Part shown: positions 26,640 through 35,039 of the stretch, one piece after another | How positions within the stretch are numbered: position 1 is the first letter of the stretch | Layout: each line of letters opens with the position of its first letter | Assembly: GCA_964633115.1 (NCBI GenBank) | Contig: CAZWEO010000013.1 | Location: 1-64,000, forward strand | DNA length: 64,000 bases | Reading direction: 5' to 3' | From: B30-G6 sp964633115 | Lineage (GTDB): Bacteria; Desulfobacterota; Desulfobacteria; Desulfobacterales; B30-G6 | The notes under the pieces: model-generated | The model's input: only the letters and a program-made list of their open reading frames with translations | Told to the model about the DNA's origin: nothing | The model's database searches: none | Translations under genes and position numbers: made by a program

Positions 26640-28481
26640 ATGCTGCCTGAATATTTTGAGTTTTCACTTCCGACCAGATTAATTTATGGGATTGGTATTA
26701 TTGCTAATCTTGCAGAAGCCCTGAAGCCTTTCGGCCAACGCAAGGCCATCCTAATTACAGACGAGGTGCTGGCCAAAGCGGGTCCGGTCGATAGTGTGAA
26801 AGCCGGATTTAAGAAGACCCCCGTCAAGGTGTGCTGCACCTTCAGCAAGGTACCCCCAAACTCTACCATTAAAACCGTTGAACAATGCGCCGTCCTTGCA
26901 AAAAAGCATGACTGCGACATGTTCATCGCGGTTGGTGGTGGCAGCGTCATCGACACCGCCAAGGTTGCCAATCTTCTGGCCGTGAAAGGCGGGAAACTGG
27001 AAGATCACATGGGTGCCTATCTGCTTGACAACAGCGAAAAATTGATGCCATCCATCTGTATCCCTACCACCGCCGGCACGGGCTCGGAAGTCACTAAAGT
27101 GGCAGTAATCGCCGATCCGGACAACGATGTCAAACTACCGTTTGCCGAAGAGCAGTTTTTACCGCAAATGGCCATACTCGATCCTGAAATGACGGTTTCC
27201 CTGCCGGGCAAGCTGACCGCCACCACGGGCATGGACGCGTTGACACACGCCATTGAAGCATATGTGGACAAGGAATGGTCACCGGCGGCCGATGCCCTGG
27301 CCCTGCACGCCATAAAGCTGATCACCGGAAATATTTTGCAGGCCTGCGCCAAACCGGAAGATCTGCAGGCGCGCGGCAGCATGCAGGTGGGCAGTTTTTT
27401 AGCGGGCGTGGCATTTTCACATTCGATGGTAGGGATGGTCCACGGGATCTCGCATGCGCTAGGCGGCGTTTACCATATTCCGCACGGTTTGGCCAATGCG
27501 CTCATTCTGCCGGAGGTGATGGCCTATAACCTCGAGGCCAGGATTGACCGATACGCGGATATCGCCGCCGCCCTCGGTATTTCTTTCCCCTTGCTTGTTA
27601 ATCAAAGCCAAAGCCTGCTTAAATCGAATCGACTGGACGTGGTGTCGAAGTTGGCCAATCTATCGGATGCCGAGTCCTTGAAGGAACTCGTCGACACGGG
27701 TTCGTTTCGTGTACGCGGAATGTTTTCAAAGATGATCGGCAATTTTGAATTCGTTGATCAATGGGTTCGAAAACAGGCCGCCTTGGCCGCTATTGAAAAA
27801 ATACGCACACTGAACCGCCAGCTGGCGCAGCTGACCGGCATGCCGCTCAGCCTGAAAGATGCCGGTATTACCGACAAGCTGGCAAAGCTCGAACAGGTTG
27901 CCACCACGGCCATGGAAGATGGGTCCATGCTCTACAACCCCATCGAACCGGATCGTGATGCAGTCATGGACATTGTCAAAAAGGTTTACCACGCCAAGAC
28001 AAAGCCCCTGCCGGTCTCGGACGAGGACCTGCGGCCGCTGGCTGCGCTTCGCCGGAGCGAGGAACTGACCAACGTGTTCAAAAACGGCAATATGCTCTAT
28101 GATGTCCTATTTGAATTTTATGAGATGCTCAAAGACGATCCCGATATCGGCCCGGCCCTGGCGAAAACGGACCTGTGTATTCAGTTTAGATATAAAAAAC
28201 CGTCGGCTGTTATTACCATTAATGCGGCCGGTGACGACATCCAAATCCTGAAAGGCGAATACGAAGGCAATCTGGATGTTACCATGACCATGGACGCCGA
28301 TTTTGCCCATAAATTCTGGCATGGCAAAGCAAATCTGGTTTCCGCACTGACCCGTCGGCAAGTGGTCGCCAAGGGCAATGTCCCCAAAACCATCAAACTA
28401 TTGCCTATATTAAAGCCAGCCTACGATCTCTATCCCAAATATCTGCGGAAAAAGGGACTTGGGGATTTGATCATGTCCTAG
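26640..28481 (+). CDS. Iron-containing alcohol dehydrogenase fused to an SCP2 domain
   Basis: A 613-residue fusion. Residues 1-480 are a group III iron alcohol dehydrogenase: VGGGSVIDTAKVAN binds the cofactor, TTAGTGSEVT is a family motif, and metal ligands lie in GMDALTHAIEAY and HSMVGMVHGISHALGG/HGLANA. Residues about 500-605 form an SCP2 sterol/acyl-carrier-like lipid pocket (DLCIQFRYKKPSAVITI, DVTMTMDADFAHKFWHGKANL). Such a fusion could hold a fatty alcohol or aldehyde close to the active site. With the WS/DGAT gene just upstream, it likely interconverts fatty aldehyde and alcohol for wax ester synthesis. Its end overlaps the convergent patatin gene by 4 bases. Confidence 0.87.
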   Translation: MLPEYFEFSLPTRLIYGIGIIANLAEALKPFGQRKAILITDEVLAKAGPVDSVKAGFKKTPVKVCCTFSKVPPNSTIKTVEQCAVLAKKHDCDMFIAVGGGSVIDTAKVANLLAVKGGKLEDHMGAYLLDNSEKLMPSICIPTTAGTGSEVTKVAVIADPDNDVKLPFAEEQFLPQMAILDPEMTVSLPGKLTATTGMDALTHAIEAYVDKEWSPAADALALHAIKLITGNILQACAKPEDLQARGSMQVGSFLAGVAFSHSMVGMVHGISHALGGVYHIPHGLANALILPEVMAYNLEARIDRYADIAAALGISFPLLVNQSQSLLKSNRLDVVSKLANLSDAESLKELVDTGSFRVRGMFSKMIGNFEFVDQWVRKQAALAAIEKIRTLNRQLAQLTGMPLSLKDAGITDKLAKLEQVATTAMEDGSMLYNPIEPDRDAVMDIVKKVYHAKTKPLPVSDEDLRPLAALRRSEELTNVFKNGNMLYDVLFEFYEMLKDDPDIGPALAKTDLCIQFRYKKPSAVITINAAGDDIQILKGEYEGNLDVTMTMDADFAHKFWHGKANLVSALTRRQVVAKGNVPKTIKLLPILKPAYDLYPKYLRKKGLGDLIMS

Positions 28482-29368
28482 AGGATATTTCCCAACTGAT
28501 CGCGGGCGTTGCGGTAGCCCTCATCTATCAGCCAGCGGGCCTGGCGGATGGAAAAGCTGAGCAGCGATCGAAACCCGAGCATTCGGGATGGGGCAACTGT
28601 TTTGATGGTGGGCCCATCCGCATCCCTGCCCCCAATCTTTTCACCGTGAACCAAGGACGGGTACGCTGTTGTGTTTACGGCCGCCGGCCACCCCCTGCTT
28701 GCCAGGGCGGTCTGGCAGGAGCCGATCAGAAAATGCTCCAAGACGAGCTCCATGGCGGTTGTCAGCGATCCCGGTAAGGCCGGGGAAACCACATTACCCA
28801 CAGGCGATAGCAGTACCACGATTATTTCATCCGCGCCGCTCTCCAAAGCAGGGAACAATGGGGAATTGGCCATGACACCCCCATCCCAGTATGGTTCCCC
28901 ATCAATAAGCTGCCAGGGAAACACGATGGGGACCGCGCTGGAGGCCATCACATGATCGATATCAATCACGTGCTGATTGAAAAGATGCAGCCGTGCCGTC
29001 AACAGGTTGACGGCGGTGATGATCACATCCATGCGGTTTTTTCTCAAGGCATCGATATCAAGGTGTCGGGAAACCATTTTTCTCAAGGGGCCAGTGTCCA
29101 TGACCGGTTTCAGGGGTCTACCCAAAAGAAGATTGGCCAGAAACCGCAGCATCCTGAATCGATATATCATGGGACGATGATAGCTGGTCCATATCTCAAA
29201 GAGACGATCAAGAGGCATACCGGCGCCGATTGCCACGGCATTGATGGCACCTACGGATGTGCCGCACACCAGGTCAGGTGTCCAGTTTCGCTCTTTGAGA
29301 TATTTCCAGACCCCGATTTGAAATGCGCCCCGGGCACCACCTCCAGATAGAATCAAGGCTCTTTTCAT
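28478..29368 (-). CDS. Patatin-like phospholipase/lipase
   Basis: A 296-residue patatin-family serine hydrolase. The oxyanion-hole motif GGGARG lies at residues 9-14, the nucleophile Ser38 in GTSVG, and the catalytic Asp162 in DGG (YWDGGVMANSP). In the neutral-lipid island it is a good candidate for hydrolysing stored esters or trimming membrane lipid. It overlaps by ATGA with the upstream gene (29365-30012), so the two are coupled. Confidence 0.88.
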   Translation of the reverse strand: MKRALILSGGGARGAFQIGVWKYLKERNWTPDLVCGTSVGAINAVAIGAGMPLDRLFEIWTSYHRPMIYRFRMLRFLANLLLGRPLKPVMDTGPLRKMVSRHLDIDALRKNRMDVIITAVNLLTARLHLFNQHVIDIDHVMASSAVPIVFPWQLIDGEPYWDGGVMANSPLFPALESGADEIIVVLLSPVGNVVSPALPGSLTTAMELVLEHFLIGSCQTALASRGWPAAVNTTAYPSLVHGEKIGGRDADGPTIKTVAPSRMLGFRSLLSFSIRQARWLIDEGYRNARDQLGNIL

Positions 29369-30012
29369 GCGCTTACCTGTAGCTTGCCATCCCAGATTTC
29401 ATTGTGCCAGGCCGTCTCACGTTTTTCGACCGTCTCCACGAAGAAATCGATATTTTTGATGACCCGGAATCCGTCGTAACCCTCATAGACAAAGTCGATA
29501 ATCTTTCCTACGCCGATTAAATGTGCCGCCGAGCGAACGGTTTTTAAGGAAAGGGCCACAACCCATTTCTTGCTCAGCTTATGAAAGGCCCTTGCCGTTT
29601 GGGTGCTGAGCTTTATCTGGTATATCCGCTGCTCATAGTTGTCGAGGCTTCGGTAGACCTCCTGGTATTGATCCATTTCCATATTTTCACCAATACCGGA
29701 TGCAATCATCTGCTCAACCATACGATCGTCGAGTATGTCAGTCAATGCGTGCAATTCGATGACCTGGGTGACAGCGCTGACCATGCCTTTGTAAACCTTC
29801 CCCTTAAGTAGCCGGTGAAGCTTTTTCATGCTGGCGTCTCGGAAGGAGAAATCCTCGGGGGCATACAGCCTTTCAAAAAAAAAGTGGCCGATTTTTGCAT
29901 ATTCCGGATCGCTTTTTAAGTCCGCATAGGTGTCATTCAACCGAGCAGACTGGAAGGCCTGCAGCGTGTGCTTGAGGTGTCTAAAGTCGTGTTGATTTGC
30001 TGGTTCTGTCAT
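29365..30012 (-). CDS. Uncharacterised helical protein, FFLEELY-motif-like
   Basis: A 215-residue, all-helical protein without signal peptide. Near residue 48 it carries IGHFFFERLYAPEDFSFRD, which resembles the uncharacterised 'FFLEELY motif' family. A hydrophobic patch lies near residues 150-165 (WVVALSLKTVRSAAHLIGVG). Function is unknown. Coupling with the patatin gene and the operator upstream suggest a role in storage-lipid turnover, which is inference. Confidence 0.65.
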   Translation of the reverse strand: MTEPANQHDFRHLKHTLQAFQSARLNDTYADLKSDPEYAKIGHFFFERLYAPEDFSFRDASMKKLHRLLKGKVYKGMVSAVTQVIELHALTDILDDRMVEQMIASGIGENMEMDQYQEVYRSLDNYEQRIYQIKLSTQTARAFHKLSKKWVVALSLKTVRSAAHLIGVGKIIDFVYEGYDGFRVIKNIDFFVETVEKRETAWHNEIWDGKLQVSA

Positions 30013-30098
30013 CCATTTGTTCCTTTTTTTACATCAAGTCTTGTTCCACTAAAAACCATTATGGGGGCCATGTTTGCCTTGGTACGGTACCGGGAAAA

Positions 30099-30140
30099 AT
30101 GACGCAGTGCGTTATACCTTGACCTAGGTCCAGATGTCAA
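30099..30140 (-). promoter_or_regulatory. Promoter and palindromic operator for the patatin operon
   Basis: On the minus strand, TTGACA (30140-30135) is followed after 18 bases by TATAAC (30116-30111). The -10 overlaps a palindrome ATAACGC-ACT-GCGTCAT (30115-30099, six of seven arms matching). The same palindrome recurs in front of the phasin gene (31109-31150). A repressor, possibly TetR-type, is the likely binder. Confidence 0.6.
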
Positions 30141-30319
30141 GTATAATCTTCCTGAAGTACAATTCCTATTGAGGGTCAAACTTCAACCTGTCGCCTTGAA
30201 ATAATATCTGAACCGCTTTTTGCACGCAACAGAAGGTTTTTCTGACGACCGTTATAACCGGCGGATTTCTTTATCAGACACCTCGCTGTGTCATTTCACT
30301 CCCGTGGCCGGGTACGAGC

Positions 30320-30925
30320 TCACTTTTTTTGAGGCGCTCTTTTTTTCGGTTTTTTTTTGGCGGTTTTTCTTTGTGGCTTTTCAAGTTTCTCAATCTTTTG
30401 CGCCAGGGCGTCGACCTTGGCAGATAGTTCGATGACACTGTCTTTTGTGGGCAGGTGCATGACGTCCAAGGCTTCACTGATCCGTTTGTCGACGCTGTCA
30501 CTGATCCAGTTTTTCAGGGAATCCGTATAGCCGATGATATCCTTTTTCAGTTTGCTACCTTCGGAACGGGAAAGCTCCTTCTCTTTGACCAGCCGGTTTA
30601 CCAGCTTGTCGACTTCGTCCTCCGCCATGGTGAACGCATGTTGCCACAACGATGTGTATTTTTTTGCATAGTCACTCAACGTTCCCCCGCCCCTGCGTAG
30701 AAGCTGCATCAGCACACGCGGCGAAACCCCTCTGTCTTTATCTTCCTTCTCTCTGCCGATTAGCTGGGAGACGATGGCAGACGTTAAGTCGTCGCCAGTG
30801 CTGTTCTCGATGATCGAAACCTCTTCGCCCGATTTGATGAGTTTCGACAGCTGGTCCATGGTGATATACCGTTTATCGGTTATATCGTACATTTTTCGGT
30901 TTGCGTATTTCTTGATTTTGTGCAT
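30320..30925 (-). CDS. PhaR-like polyhydroxyalkanoate regulator with phasin-like tail
   Basis: A 201-residue protein. Residues 1-60 are the PHB/PHA accumulation regulator DNA-binding domain (IKKYANRKMYDITDKRYIT, LSKLIKSGEEVSIIE). Residues about 75-180 form a phasin-like amphipathic region, followed by a coiled coil and a basic KKKPKKRAPQKK tail. PhaR binds both storage granules and phasin promoters and so couples phasin level to stored polymer. ATG 30925 sits behind GGAGG; the frame upstream is not conserved. It is divergent from the phasin gene at 31227 and may control it. Confidence 0.8.
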   Translation of the reverse strand: MHKIKKYANRKMYDITDKRYITMDQLSKLIKSGEEVSIIENSTGDDLTSAIVSQLIGREKEDKDRGVSPRVLMQLLRRGGGTLSDYAKKYTSLWQHAFTMAEDEVDKLVNRLVKEKELSRSEGSKLKKDIIGYTDSLKNWISDSVDKRISEALDVMHLPTKDSVIELSAKVDALAQKIEKLEKPQRKTAKKKPKKRAPQKK

Positions 30926-31099
30926 TTGGTCCTCCCGCCATTTAGAACCTATCTCAAAAATATCTTTTCGGCCCATCAGCCTGTTGTTTGAACCCACAAA
31001 GAATAACGGATTTTTTCAATATTTCAACGATTTGTCAATTCCTTTGCCCTAAGGAAATCCAAACAATCTTTTTAAAACAGAAAAAAAGAAAATAATTAC

Positions 31100-31150
31100 T
31101 TGACATATATAACGCACCGCATCATATTTGTTTATAACGCACCGCGTTAT
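31100..31150 (+). promoter_or_regulatory. Phasin promoter with two palindromic operators
   Basis: TTGACA at 31100-31105 is followed by ATAACGC-ACC-GCATCAT (31109-31125, imperfect) and then by a perfect ATAACGC-ACC-GCGTTAT (31134-31150). Both contain the core TATAACGCACCGC. They lie in the spacer/-10 and start region of the promoter, so a bound protein would block transcription. Confidence 0.65.
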
Positions 31151-31226
31151 TCAGGGAAATGAAAGCAAAGCAGGCACATGCAAGCTAAAACAAATTAAGA
31201 TAGACACAACCCAAAGGAGGCACCAG

Positions 31227-31853
31227 ATGGCTCAGAAAAAAACCAAAAGTCAAAGCAGCAAATCGACCGCATCCCGTTTTTATGTCGTCAGAAGTATCCA
31301 AGATGTACGCAAGAGCATGACCGAGCGAGTGGACAATTACCATCGCGAATTTATCAAAGATCCTATACAGAGCGGCAAAGAAGTCGTGGATGATTTCAGG
31401 GACGATCCCCGCAAAGCAATGGACACGCTCGTCGATGACAGCCGGACATTTGTCGGAGATCTGAAAAAAGAAGCCAAAAAGAAAGTCAACAGCGTTGTTA
31501 CCGACGGCAAGCAGTTTTATAAAAAGGCCAGGAAAAACCCCCGTAAAACTTTTACCAGCATGGTGGATGACAGCAGAGATATTGCCGAGGAACTGGTTGA
31601 AGACGGGAAGTCGTTCATGAACGGTTTCGAAAAGGACGCCCGGATTGTACTGGACGAGATGGTCGACAGTGGGAAAAAAGCGCTGGACAACCTGCCCGGC
31701 AAAAAGAAATTCCAAAAAAATATTGAAAACCGGATCAAATCTTTGCCCAAGCAATTCAATATGCCGTCCAAGAATGATATCAATCTGCTGACGGGCAGGC
31801 TGGAGGCTCTGAGTGTAAAGATAGACACGCTGGGGAAAGAAATTTCGGTTTAG
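31227..31853 (+). CDS. Phasin-like granule coat protein with amphipathic repeats
   Basis: A 208-residue, highly charged helical protein. Roughly 33-residue repeats share the pattern DP(R)K..M..LVDDSR..V.DLKK and DGK.F (about residues 45-165). The C-terminus MPSKNDINLLTGRLEAL is like the coiled coil of PhaF phasins. Such repeats coat hydrophobic droplets much as apolipoproteins and phasins do. AAAGGAGG precedes ATG 31227. The operator cluster upstream and the PhaR-like protein next door suggest control by storage state. Confidence 0.65.
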   Translation: MAQKKTKSQSSKSTASRFYVVRSIQDVRKSMTERVDNYHREFIKDPIQSGKEVVDDFRDDPRKAMDTLVDDSRTFVGDLKKEAKKKVNSVVTDGKQFYKKARKNPRKTFTSMVDDSRDIAEELVEDGKSFMNGFEKDARIVLDEMVDSGKKALDNLPGKKKFQKNIENRIKSLPKQFNMPSKNDINLLTGRLEALSVKIDTLGKEISV

Positions 31854-31877
31854 CTTCAACAATAAAAGGAGAGACTC

Positions 31878-32291
31878 ATGCTCACATTAAAAAAATACGC
31901 CAACGGTAGGCTTTTCGACATCGCTAACAAACAATACGTGACCAAAGTGCAACTAGCGAAATTGATCGAAAGGAAAGAAAAAGTTAAGGTCATTCTTTCT
32001 AAAACCGGTAAGGACATCACCAAAGCTGTTGTTTCATCACTGCCGACCGCGAAAAAAGTCAAATCAAAGGGCAAAAATAAGCCGGTTTCAAAGAAAAAAG
32101 TGATTAAAAAGCGGGTTGATGATCATAAAAAGTGGATATCCAAGCAGGTCGATAAAAAAATGGACGCGCTTCTGGACATGATGAACTTTCCGAATAAGCA
32201 GCAGGTCGCCAAGCTTAACGCGGAAGTGAAAAAGCTTTCAAAAAAGATCGACGATCTGCAAAAACAGCATGCTAAAATGCAAAAAAAATGA
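31878..32291 (+). CDS. Short PhaR-domain/phasin hybrid
   Basis: A 137-residue protein. The N-terminus (LTLKKYANGRLFDIANKQYVTKVQLAKLI) is a PhaR DNA-binding-like domain. A lysine-rich linker follows, and the C-terminus (MNFPNKQQVAKLNAEVKKLSKKI) is a phasin-type coiled coil. It begins 24 bases after the phasin gene behind AAAGGAGAG, so it is in the same operon. It is a shorter, divergent relative of the PhaR-like gene at 30320. Confidence 0.7.
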   Translation: MLTLKKYANGRLFDIANKQYVTKVQLAKLIERKEKVKVILSKTGKDITKAVVSSLPTAKKVKSKGKNKPVSKKKVIKKRVDDHKKWISKQVDKKMDALLDMMNFPNKQQVAKLNAEVKKLSKKIDDLQKQHAKMQKK

Positions 32292-32310
32292 TGACACTCA
32301 CCTGGAGGCG

Positions 32311-32337
32311 GGAATTCGGTCGTTCTTTCCGGATTCC
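32311..32337 (+). terminator. Possible transcript-end hairpin after the phasin operon
   Basis: GGAATTCGG and CCGGATTCC form a 9-bp stem with one mismatch around a 9-base loop. No T-run follows, so an intrinsic terminator is uncertain. Confidence 0.3.
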
Positions 32338-32561
32338 TGCTTCAGCTATCGGGATTTACAGCGGTTGACATAATATTGTTCCGGTTCTTCAAACTGCAGC
32401 ATAGATTTTTTTTGGTACATACTTTTGGCAATGCGTGAAAATAATTTTGCTTGTGTGCACTCAATCCAGGCTTGCAATTTATTCACGATATTATACTATT
32501 CCCCAACTGAATTACTGGTCGTAACCCTTCTTTTCGAATTGCAATAACATATTATTCTAGC

Positions 32562-32792
32562 ATGCAGCCTATAAAAAATAACATAGGTGTTTTCGGGGGA
32601 TTCTCTGTGAATGACGGCTGCATTGGCTGCGTCATCTGCGCTGAAATTGCACCGGATAATTTCCGGTTCAACCATGAACAGGGGTGTGGCTACATCGGCA
32701 AACAACCCGACACAGATAAAGAAGCATGCCTGTGTGTCGAAGCCAAGGATATCTGTCCGGCCAGCGCCATTGAGGTCGCCGATGAACCGTAG
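32562..32792 (+). CDS. Small 4Fe-4S ferredoxin
   Basis: A 76-residue single-cluster ferredoxin. DGCIGCVICAEIAPDNF gives CxxCxxC and KDICPASAI gives the fourth Cys with Pro. It has two extra cysteines in EACLCVEAKD. It lies 71 bases before the first acyl-reductase-like gene and could supply low-potential electrons in the lipid island. The role is inference. Confidence 0.8.
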   Translation: MQPIKNNIGVFGGFSVNDGCIGCVICAEIAPDNFRFNHEQGCGYIGKQPDTDKEACLCVEAKDICPASAIEVADEP

Positions 32793-32863
32793 ACCCCTCT
32801 TTTTATTGCAGGGTTGGGTAGCGTAACATTGTAATATTACCAAAGACATCGCAGGAGGCCGCC

Positions 32864-34933
32864 GTGAAGCAGGTAATCAGCATCAGTCTGGGATCGAGTG
32901 AGAAGGACTACCAATTTGAAACCGAGTTCCTAGGACAGGATTTCATCATCAAACGGTTCGGCACCGACGGCGATATGGAAAAAGCGGCCGGGCTGCTCTT
33001 GAAATGGGATAAAGATGCTGAAGCCATCGGTATCGGCAACGTCAAGTTCCCCTATGGTATCGGCCCCCGGTATTTGACCAAAAAACACCATCACAAATTG
33101 CACGAATTGGGTACCCAGATCCAGACTCCCGTGACCATCGGGAGCGCCCTGCGCGATGTCTCGTTCGAATGGGCGCTTCGATATATCGAGTACAAATTCG
33201 GCAACTATTTCGACAATGCCCGGGTGCTGTTTATCTCCGGCATGAGCAATTATCGCATTGCCAAGGTGATCTCCGAATTTACGCAGAACCTGTCCTTTGC
33301 CGATCCGGTACTCGAAAACGGCATTCCCAAATTCGTCAATTCATTAAAGGATCTCGAATCCTATGCTCACGGGGCCCATGAAGTGTTGCAGTGGGTGCCG
33401 AGCAAACGGCTTACTACCTCGGTTATGCCGATCAAGGCTTGGAATGATTATATTTTACGCAAGGCAATGCAAAAAGCGGACATCATCGTTGTACCGAGCT
33501 ACAATTTCGATGGATATCTAAAAGATGCGGCTTTAGAAGAACTGGGCGGAAAAACGATCATTACATCGACGGCCTATGACGAACGCGTGATGTTTTGCAA
33601 GGAGCGGGGCGTTGATGTCATTATCGACACCACGCCCAAAATCCTGCAACGGGTTGTTGCGCCGAACGTTCTCGAGGCACTGATTATTGCAGCCCTTGGA
33701 AAAAATCGCGATCAAATTCATCCCGACGACCTGCTTGAAATCATCAGCGAGCAAAAAATGGACCCGCGGGTGGTTTATCCCTCCGGTACGCCCAAACGCG
33801 TCAACCGTTTTGCCTTTGTCATTCATCCCCTATCAAAGGAATTTTTGAAAAAGGACAAAGCGGTCGATATGCTGTCAAACTTTACACCCCCTGCATTTCT
33901 GGACGCTGTCGAAAAGGTGATCGCCTACGCACCGCCCTGGGTGTACTCGCGGGTGACCGGTATCAAGTCGCCAACCGGCACCGAAGCCGAGGGATGGCTG
34001 ATTACCGTGGGCGGGACACCCAAACAGATGCTGGCACACAGCCCCGAATTTACCTATACCCGGCTGCTTCAGGCCGCCCGGATGGCCAAACGCATGGGGG
34101 CGCAGATAATGGGACTGGGCGCCTTTACCAAGGTTGTCGGAGATGCCGGTGTTACGGTGGCCAAAAAAGCGGATATACCGATCACTACCGGAAACAGTTA
34201 CAGCGCTTGCGGGGCCCTTTGGGCTGGCGCTGAAGCAGTTCGGCGTATGGGCCTGATCGAAATTAAAAAGGGAAAACGAATCCAGGGGAAAACCATGGTG
34301 CTCGGTGCCACCGGGGCTATCGGTTCCGTCTGCTGCCGCCTGTTGGCCAAGGCCTTTGACGAAGTCGTCATGGGGGGCCGCAATATGGCCAAATTGCTGG
34401 CATTGAAAGAATCGATTTTTAAAGAAGACCCGGATGTAAAAATCAAGGTAACCACCCGGCCCGACAAGTTTCTGAAAGACATGGACGTTATCGTCACCGC
34501 CACTTCCGGCGCCGGCAAAAAAATTCTCGACATCACCAAGGTCAAACCCGGGTGTGTTATTACGGATGTGGCTCGCCCGCTGGATCTGTCTCCCGAAGAT
34601 GTGGCCAAACGACCAGACGTACTGGTTATCGAATCGGGAGAGATTGAACTGCCCGGCAATCCTGAAATGAAAAGTATTGGTCTACCCCACAAGGTGGCCT
34701 ATGCTTGTCTGGCCGAAACAATCGTGCTGGCGCTGGAGGGCCGCTTTGAGGTGTTTACAATCGGCAGGGATATCGAGTGGGAAAAAGTAAAGGAGATTTA
34801 CAAGCTCGGCCTCAAACACGGCATGAAACTGGCGGCCATTTCCGGCGTCAACGGTGTCTTTACGGATGAAGACATAGCCAGTGTGAAGCAGCTTGCTCTA
34901 GAAGCCCGGATAAAGGTCGCGGCAGCACCATAA
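32864..34933 (+). CDS. Acyl-ACP/acyl-CoA reductase-like protein 1
   Basis: A 689-residue protein. The C-terminal half (about 310-680) matches long-chain acyl-ACP reductase (AAR): VTGIKSPTGTEAEGWLI, GAQIMGLGAFTKVV, PITTGNSYSACGALW and the Rossmann motif LGATGAIGSVCCRLL. AAR reduces acyl-ACP or acyl-CoA to aldehyde with NAD(P)H through a Cys thioester. Here the Cys after TTGNSYSA is near, but not at, the position known in cyanobacteria. The N-terminal ~310 residues (ETEFLGQDFIIKRFGTDGD onward) are an extension I do not recognise. GTG 32864 is the start behind AGGAGG. A paralogue follows. It likely makes fatty aldehyde for wax ester synthesis. Confidence 0.75.
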   Translation: MKQVISISLGSSEKDYQFETEFLGQDFIIKRFGTDGDMEKAAGLLLKWDKDAEAIGIGNVKFPYGIGPRYLTKKHHHKLHELGTQIQTPVTIGSALRDVSFEWALRYIEYKFGNYFDNARVLFISGMSNYRIAKVISEFTQNLSFADPVLENGIPKFVNSLKDLESYAHGAHEVLQWVPSKRLTTSVMPIKAWNDYILRKAMQKADIIVVPSYNFDGYLKDAALEELGGKTIITSTAYDERVMFCKERGVDVIIDTTPKILQRVVAPNVLEALIIAALGKNRDQIHPDDLLEIISEQKMDPRVVYPSGTPKRVNRFAFVIHPLSKEFLKKDKAVDMLSNFTPPAFLDAVEKVIAYAPPWVYSRVTGIKSPTGTEAEGWLITVGGTPKQMLAHSPEFTYTRLLQAARMAKRMGAQIMGLGAFTKVVGDAGVTVAKKADIPITTGNSYSACGALWAGAEAVRRMGLIEIKKGKRIQGKTMVLGATGAIGSVCCRLLAKAFDEVVMGGRNMAKLLALKESIFKEDPDVKIKVTTRPDKFLKDMDVIVTATSGAGKKILDITKVKPGCVITDVARPLDLSPEDVAKRPDVLVIESGEIELPGNPEMKSIGLPHKVAYACLAETIVLALEGRFEVFTIGRDIEWEKVKEIYKLGLKHGMKLAAISGVNGVFTDEDIASVKQLALEARIKVAAAP

Positions 34934-35039
34934 ACACCGGCAAAGCCTGTGGACGCATAAATTCGGCTTAAATTCGGAACATATTCAACTGGTATAATCT
35001 GCAGAAATTGAATAATGAACCGCGAAAGGAGCGATCACC

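Noticed and set aside
34970..35000. Third copy of the inverted-repeat element (CGGAACATATTCA)
   Set aside because: Only 13-14 bases match; the complementary arm and the 77-base block are missing.
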